From JAWXVD01 sp044425705 (GTDB lineage: Bacteria > Bacillota > Clostridia > Lachnospirales > Lachnospiraceae): a DNA stretch of 24,124 bases. The position numbers and the translations under genes were made by a program. Positions 14,783 through 22,751 of this stretch are shown in pieces. The notes under the pieces are model-generated. The model had not been told where the DNA came from. It did no database searches and saw only the letters and a list, made by a program, of their open reading frames with translations. The DNA lies in NCBI GenBank assembly GCA_044425705.1, contig JAWXVD010000045.1, forward strand, positions 1-24,124, read 5' to 3'. Each line of letters begins with the position of its first letter. The first letter of the stretch is position 1.

Positions 14783-17194
14783 TTATATATGCGTAACAAT
14801 GATTTCACAATTACCATTCACATGGAAAATATCTTCCCTCTTTGGAATAAAAATACTATCGCCTGCTTGAAATGAAAGTTTATCTTCATGTAATATAATT
14901 TGACCATCCCCGGCAATACACATGATAGAATAAAAACTACTATCATCTAATTCTAATGCAACAGATGTCCTTACATCATATTTGACGCATTCAAAATATT
15001 TGCAACGACTTAAAACATGGCTAGTATACGCTTCCTTTTGAATAGTTTCTACTGCATACTTAAATCCAGTGATTCCACTTGCTTGCAAGGATGAAATCAC
15101 TGATGCTGAGGATAAAAATTTATTTTCGTCCTTTTCCGCAATACATTGTTGATAGTTCAGTACCTCTAATCCTTTATCTAGATGTAATTCTCTATAGTTT
15201 CCAAACTGATCTTTTCTAGCATAATCATAAAGTCGATACGTACTATTAGAGCTTTGCTGAATTTCACAAACAACCACACCTTTACCAATTGCATGAATTG
15301 TACCTGCAGGTATAAAATATGTTTCGCCTTTGTTCACTGGAATCCAATTTAACAAATCTAAAATTGTACCTGTTTGTAAGTGTTTTCTCACTTCACTTAT
15401 TGTTGTATCTCTTTTAAAGCCATAATAAATACCAGCCTCATCCTCTGCATCAATAATATACCACATCTCATTTTTTCCATATTCATTTTCATACTCCAAG
15501 GCATAATTATCTTCTGGGTGAACTTGAACTGATAAATCTTCTTTTGCATCAATAAATTTAATCAATATAGGAAATTCTTCTAATGATTTACATTTCCAGC
15601 CTAAACTTTCTTTTCCAATTATCTGCAAATAATCTCCAAATAATCTTCCCTTATATCTTCCCGTAGCTACAATACTCTCTCCAGCTTTATGAGCGGAAAG
15701 TTCCCAACTTTCTGCAATCATATCATAATCACAATATTTTCCATATACTTTTCTTAACTTATTACCACCCCAAAGATAATCTTTGTAGACTGGTTGCATT
15801 TTTATAAATGGTTCTATATCGTACCCTAATTCCTTCTCAGTTAAATCACGACTTTCAACTGACACCATGTCATTACCTGCCAAAATTTCACCAATTGAAA
15901 CTTCAATAAATACAAGTAATCCTTTCCCTATATTTGAAATCTGATGAGAAATTCCTTGCTTTACAGAAATAGTATCTCCTACATTGACAAACTGTTCTAT
16001 TCCATCCAGAATTATTTTTGCCTCTCCTTGAATAATAGACCAGTTTTCACTTCTTTTTTCATGAATATGGGAGTAAATTGTTTTACCTTCATTGATTTCT
16101 ACACGTCGCAATTGATATCCTATTTCATCTTTCATCAATTCGTAATTCCCCCAGGGGCGATATACTACTCGACCTTTTTGAAAGTATTTTTGGAATTCTT
16201 CATGCTCAGACATAATTGATTTGATAGAATCTGAAGCACCATATTTACCTACATATACTGCATCTTTTGTATTAATAATAACAATGTCTTTTAATTCATT
16301 TGCAACAACAAGCCGTCTAGGACAACGATTAAGTATTTTTGTATTTTCACATTGATAGGATATTTGATTTTCAATACCTGACCATTCTATATCTGTCAGT
16401 TCTATATCTTCAAGACTTGCAACATCTTTCCATTGAAATGTAGCTTGGACTACTTTTCCCTTCTCGGTTTGTTCAAATAATGCTTTTTCAATGGGTAGCG
16501 CTTCAATCCCCTCTAATACTGCCCCACTATAATACGTATTTCTTCCTTTTATTTCACGCATATAAAAAGAAGCTTTACAAGAACTATATACCCATGGTGA
16601 ATATTTTTCTAATTCATGAAATAAATTTCCTATTTGAAATAAAAACATTCCACTATTAATATAATAGTCACCACTCATTTTATAATAAATTGCTTTTTCT
16701 AAATCTGGCTTTTCTACAAAATCTAATATATCGTCACCTTTATATCGAAGATAGCCAAATCTCGTTTCTGCTTCCTCAATATGCATCCCAAAAGTCACCA
16801 AACCACCATGTTTGGCTAACTCTTTTGCCTGTAAAATATTTTCCTTATATCCATCACCACTAATAAGATGATCCGAAGCTACAACAAACATAGTTTCTGA
16901 TAATGGAAATTGTAAACAAGACAAAATAATAGCTGCAGTTGTTTTTCTACCAATTTCTTCATAAATAGTTCGGTATGTTATCCCTTGAAACACTTTCATC
17001 TGGTCTTCAATAATAAGTTCATACTCCTTATTTGTAACAATAATAAACTCATCACAAAATGCCATATTCCTGGCAATTGTTTCTTGAAAGATAGAGTGAT
17101 TTTTTTGTATTTTTATAAATTGCTTGGGATAGTCTTTTCTAGACAGCGGCCATAATCTGTCGCCTTTTCCACCTGCAAGTACTAAACATTTCAT
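14783..17194 (-). CDS. Fusion: mannose-1-phosphate guanylyltransferase + cupin + type I mannose-6-phosphate isomerase
   Basis: An 803-residue fusion for GDP-mannose supply. Residues about 1-260 are the nucleotidyltransferase: LAGGKGDRLWPLSRKDYPKQ, FGYLRYKG, FVEKPD and YYINSGMFLF; the usual WxDVGSW region reads QWKDVASLEDI, a divergent form. Residues about 345-440 are the cupin domain usual at the C-terminus of ManC/AlgA (YRPWGNYELM, HIHEKRSENWSIIQGEA). Residues about 460-803 are a full type I isomerase with zinc ligands in LSVQVHPEDNY and NEMWYII, PAGTIHAIGKG, and EIQQSSNSTYRLYDYARKDQ. Mannose-6-phosphate isomerase may thus be encoded twice; phosphomannomutase is absent. ATG 17194 is used, with GGAG 7 bases upstream (in-frame TTG at 17206). 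About 24 residues near 689-712 are encoded by an inserted dispersed repeat. It is divergent from an XRE regulator. Confidence 0.93.
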   Translation of the reverse strand: MKCLVLAGGKGDRLWPLSRKDYPKQFIKIQKNHSIFQETIARNMAFCDEFIIVTNKEYELIIEDQMKVFQGITYRTIYEEIGRKTTAAIILSCLQFPLSETMFVVASDHLISGDGYKENILQAKELAKHGGLVTFGMHIEEAETRFGYLRYKGDDILDFVEKPDLEKAIYYKMSGDYYINSGMFLFQIGNLFHELEKYSPWVYSSCKASFYMREIKGRNTYYSGAVLEGIEALPIEKALFEQTEKGKVVQATFQWKDVASLEDIELTDIEWSGIENQISYQCENTKILNRCPRRLVVANELKDIVIINTKDAVYVGKYGASDSIKSIMSEHEEFQKYFQKGRVVYRPWGNYELMKDEIGYQLRRVEINEGKTIYSHIHEKRSENWSIIQGEAKIILDGIEQFVNVGDTISVKQGISHQISNIGKGLLVFIEVSIGEILAGNDMVSVESRDLTEKELGYDIEPFIKMQPVYKDYLWGGNKLRKVYGKYCDYDMIAESWELSAHKAGESIVATGRYKGRLFGDYLQIIGKESLGWKCKSLEEFPILIKFIDAKEDLSVQVHPEDNYALEYENEYGKNEMWYIIDAEDEAGIYYGFKRDTTISEVRKHLQTGTILDLLNWIPVNKGETYFIPAGTIHAIGKGVVVCEIQQSSNSTYRLYDYARKDQFGNYRELHLDKGLEVLNYQQCIAEKDENKFLSSASVISSLQASGITGFKYAVETIQKEAYTSHVLSRCKYFECVKYDVRTSVALELDDSSFYSIMCIAGDGQIILHEDKLSFQAGDSIFIPKREDIFHVNGNCEIIVTHI
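15058..15133 (+). repeat. Dispersed palindromic element, copy B, in frame inside the manA domain
   Basis: Begins ACTTAAATCCAGTGATTCCA, continues CTTGCTTGCAAGGATGAAAT and CACTGATGCTGAGGATAAA, ending TTATTTTCGTCCTT. Nested inverted arms are AGTGATTCCA with TGAAATCACT, and AAGGATGAAA with TTTTCGTCCTT, giving alternative hairpins. It is open on the coding (minus) strand and contributes roughly DENKFLSSASVISSLQASGI followed by TGFK to the fusion enzyme, at a place where I recall no such segment in ordinary type I isomerases. Confidence 0.75.
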
Positions 17195-17591
17195 TTTTTT
17201 CTCCAATCTTTAAAAAAAGACTAACAATATTTTAATTTTTACTTTATTATAAAGAAAAGGATTCCTTTTTACAATCTATTTTTAATTTTTGTACTGATTC
17301 ATCATTTTCATACGTACTATGCCGTAAATGCATAGTACTATCTGAACAGTAACATTTAAATTTCTACGTTTTTAATTTCAAATTTTTGACTTCTTGTATA
17401 ACATTAAAAAATCCCCAAAAATCAACCTTTTTCACATATTTTCGTATCATAAAATATACTGCGTTTAAAACTGTAGTGATATATACGTTTTTAAATGGTT
17501 AAGGGTTTCCCAATTAACTGTAAAATTATAAATACATTATTAATGTAAAAAACAAAATAATGGGGTTGTACAACCATGGTTAGGAGCACAT
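17195..17591. promoter_or_regulatory. Divergent control region with several palindromes (fusion gene / XRE regulator)
   Basis: This 397-base gene-free stretch is AT-rich. GTACTATGC (17314-17322) and GCATAGTAC (17330-17338) form a perfect 9-bp inverted repeat with a 7-base centre. Near the XRE gene are TACATTA-T-TAATGTA (17533-17547) and two overlapping perfect palindromes, GGTTGTACAACC (17564-17575) and AACCATGGTT (17572-17581), just ahead of the TAGGAG ribosome site. These are candidate operators for the regulator; the last two would block transcription or translation of its own gene. I see no convincing -35/-10 pair and no other gene. Confidence 0.5.
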
Positions 17592-17942
17592 ATGAAATTT
17601 ACCTATGATCGCCTTGCGGTTGGCGAAAGATTGCGTATCAAAAGAAATTTACTTGGTATTACGCAAGATGAAATGGCAGAAAAAATTGATCGCGTACCAA
17701 AATATTATGCCGACATCGAACGTGGAAGTTGTGGTATGTCTATCGAAACTCTCTTAGCATTATCAATTAGTCTGAATATGGATTTAGATTATTTGGTATG
17801 GGGAAAAGGTGAAGATAGTGTTAACATTTCAAACGACAGAGAATTAATGTCGATTATGAGCATCATCAAAGATTGTTCACCTAAAAAACGAAATCATATT
17901 ATAAAAATATTAAAAATACTTTTTATAGCATGTGAAGAGTAA
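17592..17942 (+). CDS. XRE-family helix-turn-helix regulator
   Basis: A 116-residue DNA-binding protein. The HTH spans about residues 9-70: GERLRIKRNLLGITQDEMAE, then KIDRVPKYYADIERGSCGMS as turn and recognition region, and IETLLALSISLNMDLDYLVWG. The C-terminal part (RELMSIMSIIKDCSPKKRNH) is helical and resembles tails of small clostridial phage-like repressors. TAGGAG lies 6 bases before the ATG. It is divergent from the GDP-mannose fusion gene and closed by a clear terminator. It is only distantly similar to the XRE protein at 3660, yet the layout is the same: one small XRE gene divergent from a polysaccharide locus. The target is inferred from position. Confidence 0.87.
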   Translation: MKFTYDRLAVGERLRIKRNLLGITQDEMAEKIDRVPKYYADIERGSCGMSIETLLALSISLNMDLDYLVWGKGEDSVNISNDRELMSIMSIIKDCSPKKRNHIIKILKILFIACEE

Positions 17943-18048
17943 AAAAAAGATTGGGAAAATTCCCAATCTTTTTTACGTTACAATAAATCATTTATCCTAA
18001 ACTCAAGTCAAATGAATATTTTAATCATATTCTACACATGCTATAAAA
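17921..18048. repeat. Inverted repeat pair around the XRE terminator
   Basis: TTTTATAGCATGTG at 17921-17934 (the 3' end of the XRE coding region) is repeated inverted as CACATGCTATAAAA at 18035-18048. Extending inward to 21-base arms (17921-17941 and 18028-18048) keeps about 19 matches. It encloses the XRE stop codon and terminator in the gap before queA. Confidence 0.6.
17943..17974 (+). terminator. Intrinsic terminator of the second XRE gene
   Basis: GATTGGGAA (17949-17957) pairs with TTCCCAATC (17960-17968), extended by flanking A and T runs, and ends in TTTTTT. It directly follows the stop codon. The symmetric A/T flanks could also work for the convergent queA transcript. Confidence 0.88.
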
Positions 18049-18062
18049 TATATAAAAACGAG

Positions 18063-19088
18063 TTACTTGATTAACATAGCATCTCCAAATGAAAAAAATC
18101 TATATTTTTCCTTTACTGCCTCTTCATATGCAGCTAATACTTCTTCTTTACCCGCTAATGCCGCTACTAACATAACAAGTGTAGATTCAGATAAGTGAAA
18201 ATTTGTAATCAATCCATCTAATACTTTGAATTTGTACCCTGGATAAATAAAAATTTCTGTATTATCACAACATTCTTTTAAGTAACCATTTTCATTTGCT
18301 GCACTCTCTACAGTTCTACAGCTCGTAGTTCCCACACAAATCACTTTGTGGCCATTCTTTTTTGCTTGATTGATTTTATCTGCCGCCTCTTGTGACACTT
18401 GATAAAATTCTGAATGCATGTGATGTTCTAACACGTTATCTACTTTTACTGGTCTAAAGGTTCCCAAACCAACATGAAGTGTTACATAGGCAATATCAAC
18501 GCCTTTTTCTTCAATTGCTTTCAAAACTTCCTTTGTAAAATGAAGACCTGCTGTCGGTGCTGCCGCTGAACCATCATATTTTGCATATACCGTTTGATAT
18601 CTATTCTTATCCTGTAATTTATGTGTAATATATGGCGGTAATGGCATTTCTCCTAATTGGTCAATCACTTCTTCCCATATACCTTCATAAGAAAATTGAA
18701 TCAATCGATTTCCTTCTTCTACGATATCTAAAATTTCTGCTTGTAATATTCCATCACCAAATATTAATTTTGTACCAGGTTTTGCTTTTCTTCCAGGTTT
18801 TACTAAAGTCTCCCAAATATCATTCTCTCTTCTTTTTAATAATAGAATTTCAATATTTGCACCAGTACCGACTCTTGTACCCATAAGTCTTGCTGGTATT
18901 ACTTTTGTATTGTTTAATACCAAACAATCTCCTGGACTTAAATACTCTATTATTTCTTTAAAGTTGTGATGAGATGTATCCCCAGTTTTTTGGTCTAACA
19001 CTAACAATCTAGAACTAGAACGATCTTCTAAAGGATCTTGGGCGATTAATTCCTCTGGTAAATCAAAATAAAAATCACTTGTTTTCAT
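18063..19088 (-). CDS. queA: S-adenosylmethionine:tRNA ribosyltransferase-isomerase
   Basis: Transfers and isomerises the ribose of S-adenosylmethionine onto preQ1-modified tRNA to give epoxyqueuosine. Full length at 341 residues. Motifs include KTSDFYFDLPEELIAQDPLE at the N-terminus, LVLNNTKVIPARLMG, GSAAAPTAGLHFT, TLHVGLGTFRPV and VGTTSCRTVES, with FHLSESTLVMLV near the end. GAGGATAG lies just ahead of ATG 19088. The upstream gap holds the terminator of the aminopeptidase gene 42 bases away, so a separate promoter overlapping that hairpin or partial read-through must drive it. No ruvB or tgt gene is in view. Confidence 0.97.
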   Translation of the reverse strand: MKTSDFYFDLPEELIAQDPLEDRSSSRLLVLDQKTGDTSHHNFKEIIEYLSPGDCLVLNNTKVIPARLMGTRVGTGANIEILLLKRRENDIWETLVKPGRKAKPGTKLIFGDGILQAEILDIVEEGNRLIQFSYEGIWEEVIDQLGEMPLPPYITHKLQDKNRYQTVYAKYDGSAAAPTAGLHFTKEVLKAIEEKGVDIAYVTLHVGLGTFRPVKVDNVLEHHMHSEFYQVSQEAADKINQAKKNGHKVICVGTTSCRTVESAANENGYLKECCDNTEIFIYPGYKFKVLDGLITNFHLSESTLVMLVAALAGKEEVLAAYEEAVKEKYRFFSFGDAMLIK

Positions 19089-19124
19089 ATCTATCCTCTT
19101 CTTCCCAACTCATTTCTTACACTA

Positions 19125-19157
19125 CGAAAAACCAGTTATCATTTTAGATAACTGGTT
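19125..19157 (-). terminator. Intrinsic terminator downstream of the M18 aminopeptidase
   Basis: AACCAGTTATC (19130-19140) and GATAACTGGTT (19147-19157) form a perfect 11-bp stem with a 6-base loop. On the minus strand it is followed by TTTTTCG. Confidence 0.82.
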
Positions 19158-19208
19158 ACTGTCCATTGTCCAGTAGTATTGTTTCGTTTCCAACTTCTTG
19201 ATTGTAAA

Positions 19209-20606
19209 TTATATAGTTACTTTCTCTAAGAAAGCTTTATAACCTCTTTTTGTTTCATATAAATCTGCTTTACTGATTGCTTCCCATGGAGCATGCATAC
19301 TCATGACCGCAACACCACAATCAATTACATTCATCCCATAATTTGCTAAAATATATGCAATTGTTCCGCCACCGCCTAAATCAACTTTTCCAAGCTCTGC
19401 TGTTTGGTGAATAACATCTGCTTCCTCTAAGATATTACGGATATGAGCAATGTATTCTGGATTGGCATCATTAGAACCACTTTTTCCTCTTGCACCAGTA
19501 TATTTATTAAATACCATTCCTTGTCCCATAAATGCTACATTCTTTTTATCGAAGCAAGAAGCGAAAGAAGGATCATAAGCAGCACTTACATCAGATGAAA
19601 GCATAGCTGAATTTGCAAGACATCTTTTCACTGCTAAATCTGAATAAGACCCCATAAGATTAATAACCTCTGCTACCATGTTTTCAAAGAAACGTGATTG
19701 CATACCTGTTGCTCCAACACTTCCAATTTCTTCTTTATCCACTAAAATGCAACATGAAGTACGTTTGATATTTTTCACTTCTAACATAGCCATTAATGAA
19801 GAATAAGCACACACTCTATCATCATGTCCATATCCTAAAATAATACTTCTATCAAATCCTGCTTCTCTGGCTTTACCTGCTGGTACTACTTCCAATTCTG
19901 CTGATTCGAAATCTTCTTCTTCAATATCATATGTTTCTTTTAATATTTTAAGCATACCTTTTTTGACAGCTTCTTTTTCTTCTTTTCCATCTTCTCCAAC
20001 CAAAGGAATATTTCCAATGATAATATCAAGTGCTTCACCCTCAATTACTTTAGCCGCTTTTTTTTCTAATTGCTCTGCTGAAAGATGAATTAATAAATCT
20101 GAAATAAAGAATACTGGATCATCTTCTCTTTCACCAATATTAATTTCTACAATTGTTCCATCTTTTTTCACAACAACACCATGGATGGCAAGAGGAATGG
20201 TCACCCATTGATATTTCTTTACTCCACCATAGTAGTGTGTATCTAAATAGGCAATTCCACCATCTTCATACATTGGATTTTGTTTCACATCAAGTCTTGG
20301 TGAATCAAGATGTGCACCTAAAATATTCATGCCTGTTTCCATACCATCTTCACCAATATGGAACATAATCACACTTTTATTCATGCAAACGGCATATACT
20401 TTATCTCCTGTTTTTACTTTTTTACCTTCTTTGATGAAAGATTGTAACTCTTTGTATCCTTCTTTTTCAATTGTATTAACAATAGTATCTGTACATTCTC
20501 TTTCTGTTTTCCCATGATCTAAGAATTCCATATATCCTTTTGCAAATACATTTACTTTCTCTAATCTTTTTTTAGAATAACTGTTCCATACATTTTTTCT
20601 TTCCAT
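19209..20606 (-). CDS. M18-family aminopeptidase (aspartyl aminopeptidase type)
   Basis: A cytoplasmic zinc aminopeptidase of about 465 residues that removes N-terminal, often acidic, residues from peptides. Metal and catalytic motifs are in order: GAHLDSPRLDVKQ (His and Asp), YGHDDRVCAY (bridging Asp), VDKEEIGSVGATG (Glu pair), SSDVSAAYDP and the last ligand His in VMSMHAPWE. NKYTGARGKSGSNDANPE is the conserved Gly/Asn-rich substrate loop. The start at ATG 20606 has GGAGAATATC upstream; the open frame reaches 20645, but that extension (NKRFYQNRMENI) lacks a better ribosome site. A strong terminator follows. Substrate preference cannot be read from the sequence. Confidence 0.94.
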   Translation of the reverse strand: MERKNVWNSYSKKRLEKVNVFAKGYMEFLDHGKTERECTDTIVNTIEKEGYKELQSFIKEGKKVKTGDKVYAVCMNKSVIMFHIGEDGMETGMNILGAHLDSPRLDVKQNPMYEDGGIAYLDTHYYGGVKKYQWVTIPLAIHGVVVKKDGTIVEINIGEREDDPVFFISDLLIHLSAEQLEKKAAKVIEGEALDIIIGNIPLVGEDGKEEKEAVKKGMLKILKETYDIEEEDFESAELEVVPAGKAREAGFDRSIILGYGHDDRVCAYSSLMAMLEVKNIKRTSCCILVDKEEIGSVGATGMQSRFFENMVAEVINLMGSYSDLAVKRCLANSAMLSSDVSAAYDPSFASCFDKKNVAFMGQGMVFNKYTGARGKSGSNDANPEYIAHIRNILEEADVIHQTAELGKVDLGGGGTIAYILANYGMNVIDCGVAVMSMHAPWEAISKADLYETKRGYKAFLEKVTI

Positions 20607-20740
20607 GATATTCTCCATTCTATTTTGATAAAATCTTTTATTCACATACTTCTTATCATTGCATTCCTATGATTAATTATGTACTAACTATCGTATTTTA
20701 CCACAAATCCCTAATAAATGGAACTACGTTATTCTTCTAC

Positions 20741-21934
20741 TCAATCTTTTTTACGAACAAGAACCATACTAACAACAAAAGCTATTAAATATAATACACC
20801 TGTCACTACTAAAACACCCTCATATGAATAAGAAGTGTAATGTACGATGTAAGAGCTCAATTGATTTCCACTAAGACCTGCAAATGCCCATGCAGATAAT
20901 GCTAGACCATGAATTTGACTAACTTGTTTCATTCCATAAAAATCAGATAACAAAGTAGGTAAATTACTGAATCCACCACCATATCCTGCATTCACAACAC
21001 ATAGCAATACAACCGCCAAAGGTATCATTCCACTTGCAATGCCATCTGTAATAAGTAGTACTACCGTCATAACTACTGACAAGATGAAAATAAACTTATA
21101 TATAGTACATCGATCTTTTAATTCATCTGCTAACGTAGAATAACCAATTCTACCTAGTACGTTAAATATAGCCGTCAAAGAAGCAACAGCTGCAATCAGT
21201 GTAGCACTGGCACCCATAGCATATAAAATATCTTTTTCTTGTGAAATTAAAGCTAATCCACATGTAATATTAATATAAAACATCAACCATATTCCAATAA
21301 AAACTGGCTGCTTAAGTACTGTGAAGGCTGGCTTTCCATGATCATCTGTATCTTCTACCCATCCTTCAGGTTTTCGTAACATGAAATGACCAATCATCAT
21401 GACGATAAAATAGAAAGCTGCTAATACATAAAACATATTTATAATTCCTACACTAGCAATTAAGAATGTCATCAGTGGACTTGCAATTACTTTTGCTAAT
21501 CCAAATCCAGCAACTGCTATTCCTGTAGCCAAGCCTTTATGTTCAGAAAACCATAACATCAACGTCTTTACCGGTGACAAATATCCAATTCCTAATCCGA
21601 TTCCCATAATGACACCATAACAAATATAAACACCTATTATGGATTTAAAATATACACTGATTCCTGTACCCACTAGACCTACACTAAAACAAATAGTTGC
21701 AATCAATGTAGCTCTATGTATATCCTGTTCTACAATTTTTCCTGCAAAAGCTGCTGACATTCCTAAAAAGAATATAGCTAAACTAAATGCCCATTCTACA
21801 GCACTGCTAGAGCATCCAATATATGATGCAATATCACCTTTTATCAATGACCAACAATATACAGTTCCAATACTACAGTGAATCATCAGCGCTGGTATTG
21901 CCGCTCTTATCCACTTCTCTCTCTTTTTTACCAT
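20741..21934 (-). CDS. MFS transporter, OFA (oxalate/formate antiporter-like) family
   Basis: A 397-residue, about 12-helix carrier of the major facilitator superfamily. The OFA-type start (PALMIHCSIGTVYCWSLIKG) is followed by helix 4 YGVIMGIGLGIGYLSPVKTL and MLWFSEHKGLATGIAVAGFG, both characteristic of the family. The central cytoplasmic loop is RKPEGWVEDTDDHGK; the second half has NVLGRIGYSTLADELKDR and NAGYGGGFSNLPTLLSDFYG. OFA members exchange small monocarboxylates or dicarboxylates; the true substrate is unknown. GGAGG lies 12 bases before the ATG, which is long, but no other in-frame start is near. No terminator is evident downstream. Confidence 0.92.
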   Translation of the reverse strand: MVKKREKWIRAAIPALMIHCSIGTVYCWSLIKGDIASYIGCSSSAVEWAFSLAIFFLGMSAAFAGKIVEQDIHRATLIATICFSVGLVGTGISVYFKSIIGVYICYGVIMGIGLGIGYLSPVKTLMLWFSEHKGLATGIAVAGFGLAKVIASPLMTFLIASVGIINMFYVLAAFYFIVMMIGHFMLRKPEGWVEDTDDHGKPAFTVLKQPVFIGIWLMFYINITCGLALISQEKDILYAMGASATLIAAVASLTAIFNVLGRIGYSTLADELKDRCTIYKFIFILSVVMTVVLLITDGIASGMIPLAVVLLCVVNAGYGGGFSNLPTLLSDFYGMKQVSQIHGLALSAWAFAGLSGNQLSSYIVHYTSYSYEGVLVVTGVLYLIAFVVSMVLVRKKD

Positions 21935-22109
21935 AATCCATCTTTCCCTCCAAAGTGTAATTTTCAGCTAATTATACTCCTATATTACATGAAATGTCAA
22001 TTTATATATGACGATATGTGCAAATGTATATGTATTTTTATAAAAAAAGATTTAACGAGAAAAATTATACAATGGTACACTAAGAATAGTTACAGATTAT
22101 AAACTATAT

Positions 22110-22138
22110 TTGCATCTCCGCATAAAATAAAGTATACT
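22110..22138 (+). promoter_or_regulatory. Putative sigma-A promoter of the GNAT gene
   Basis: TTGCAT (22110-22115), 17-bp spacer, TATACT (22133-22138), then a 53-base leader with AAAGGAG before ATG 22192. Confidence 0.5.
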
Positions 22139-22191
22139 CATATCATTGTATTTCTCGTAAATATTCATGACTAGAAAAGGAGACCTTAATT

Positions 22192-22692
22192 ATGGACATC
22201 AGAAAAGCTACCTTCAATGACTTACAACAAATTTTAGATATTTATGCTTTTGCTAGAGAATTTATGGCATCAAATAATAATCCAACACAATGGGGAACCA
22301 CTTACCCTTCCTTAGAGCAAGTTACTCACGACATTACTAATAAGGAGCTCTATGTTGCACATGTGGGAAATGAAATTGCAGGGGTCTTTATGTTATTAGA
22401 AAAGCCAGAACCTGACTATACTACCATAATCGGCAATTGGCTAAATGACGAACCTTATGTTACCATTCATCGTGTTGCTACAATAGGTAAACATAAAGGT
22501 GTATTAACCACTTGCATCAACTATGCGAAAACACTCTCCGATAATGTTCGAGTAGATACCCATGAAAATAACTTTATCGTTCAAAAAGTTGCATTAGCCA
22601 ATGATTTTACATATTGTGGTACCGTCTTTATTAAAAGTGGAGATTCTAGACGTGCTTACCATTGGTGTGATAAACAACAACTGGATAAATAG
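22192..22692 (+). CDS. GNAT-family N-acetyltransferase
   Basis: A 166-residue acetyl-CoA-dependent acyltransferase domain. It starts with the typical IRKATFNDLQQILDIYAFAR; the central strand LYVAHVGNEIAGVFMLLEKP is followed by VTIHRVATIGKHKGVLTTCI, the acetyl-CoA loop and helix, in which the usual RxxGxG/A pattern is altered (IGKHKGV). The end has VDTHENNFIVQKVALANDFT, the GNAT motif B pattern. AAAGGAG is 9 bases from the ATG. The substrate (small molecule, peptide or antibiotic) cannot be told. It is followed by the sortase gene after about 59 bases and may be co-transcribed with it. Confidence 0.88.
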   Translation: MDIRKATFNDLQQILDIYAFAREFMASNNNPTQWGTTYPSLEQVTHDITNKELYVAHVGNEIAGVFMLLEKPEPDYTTIIGNWLNDEPYVTIHRVATIGKHKGVLTTCINYAKTLSDNVRVDTHENNFIVQKVALANDFTYCGTVFIKSGDSRRAYHWCDKQQLDK

Positions 22693-22751
22693 ATGATTAG
22701 AATAGTGACTCATGTCTTTAAAATTAAATTTATCAAATAAAGAAAGTGATA

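Noticed and set aside
14796..14830. ATGATTTCACAATT as another copy of the dispersed repeat
   Set aside because: Only about 10 bases match and nothing of the following element is present; it encodes the normal C-terminus of the isomerase.
21878..22102. Plus-strand 74-residue frame in the gap before the GNAT gene
   Set aside because: Starts antisense to the MFS gene and spans its promoter region; composition is that of AT-rich intergenic DNA.
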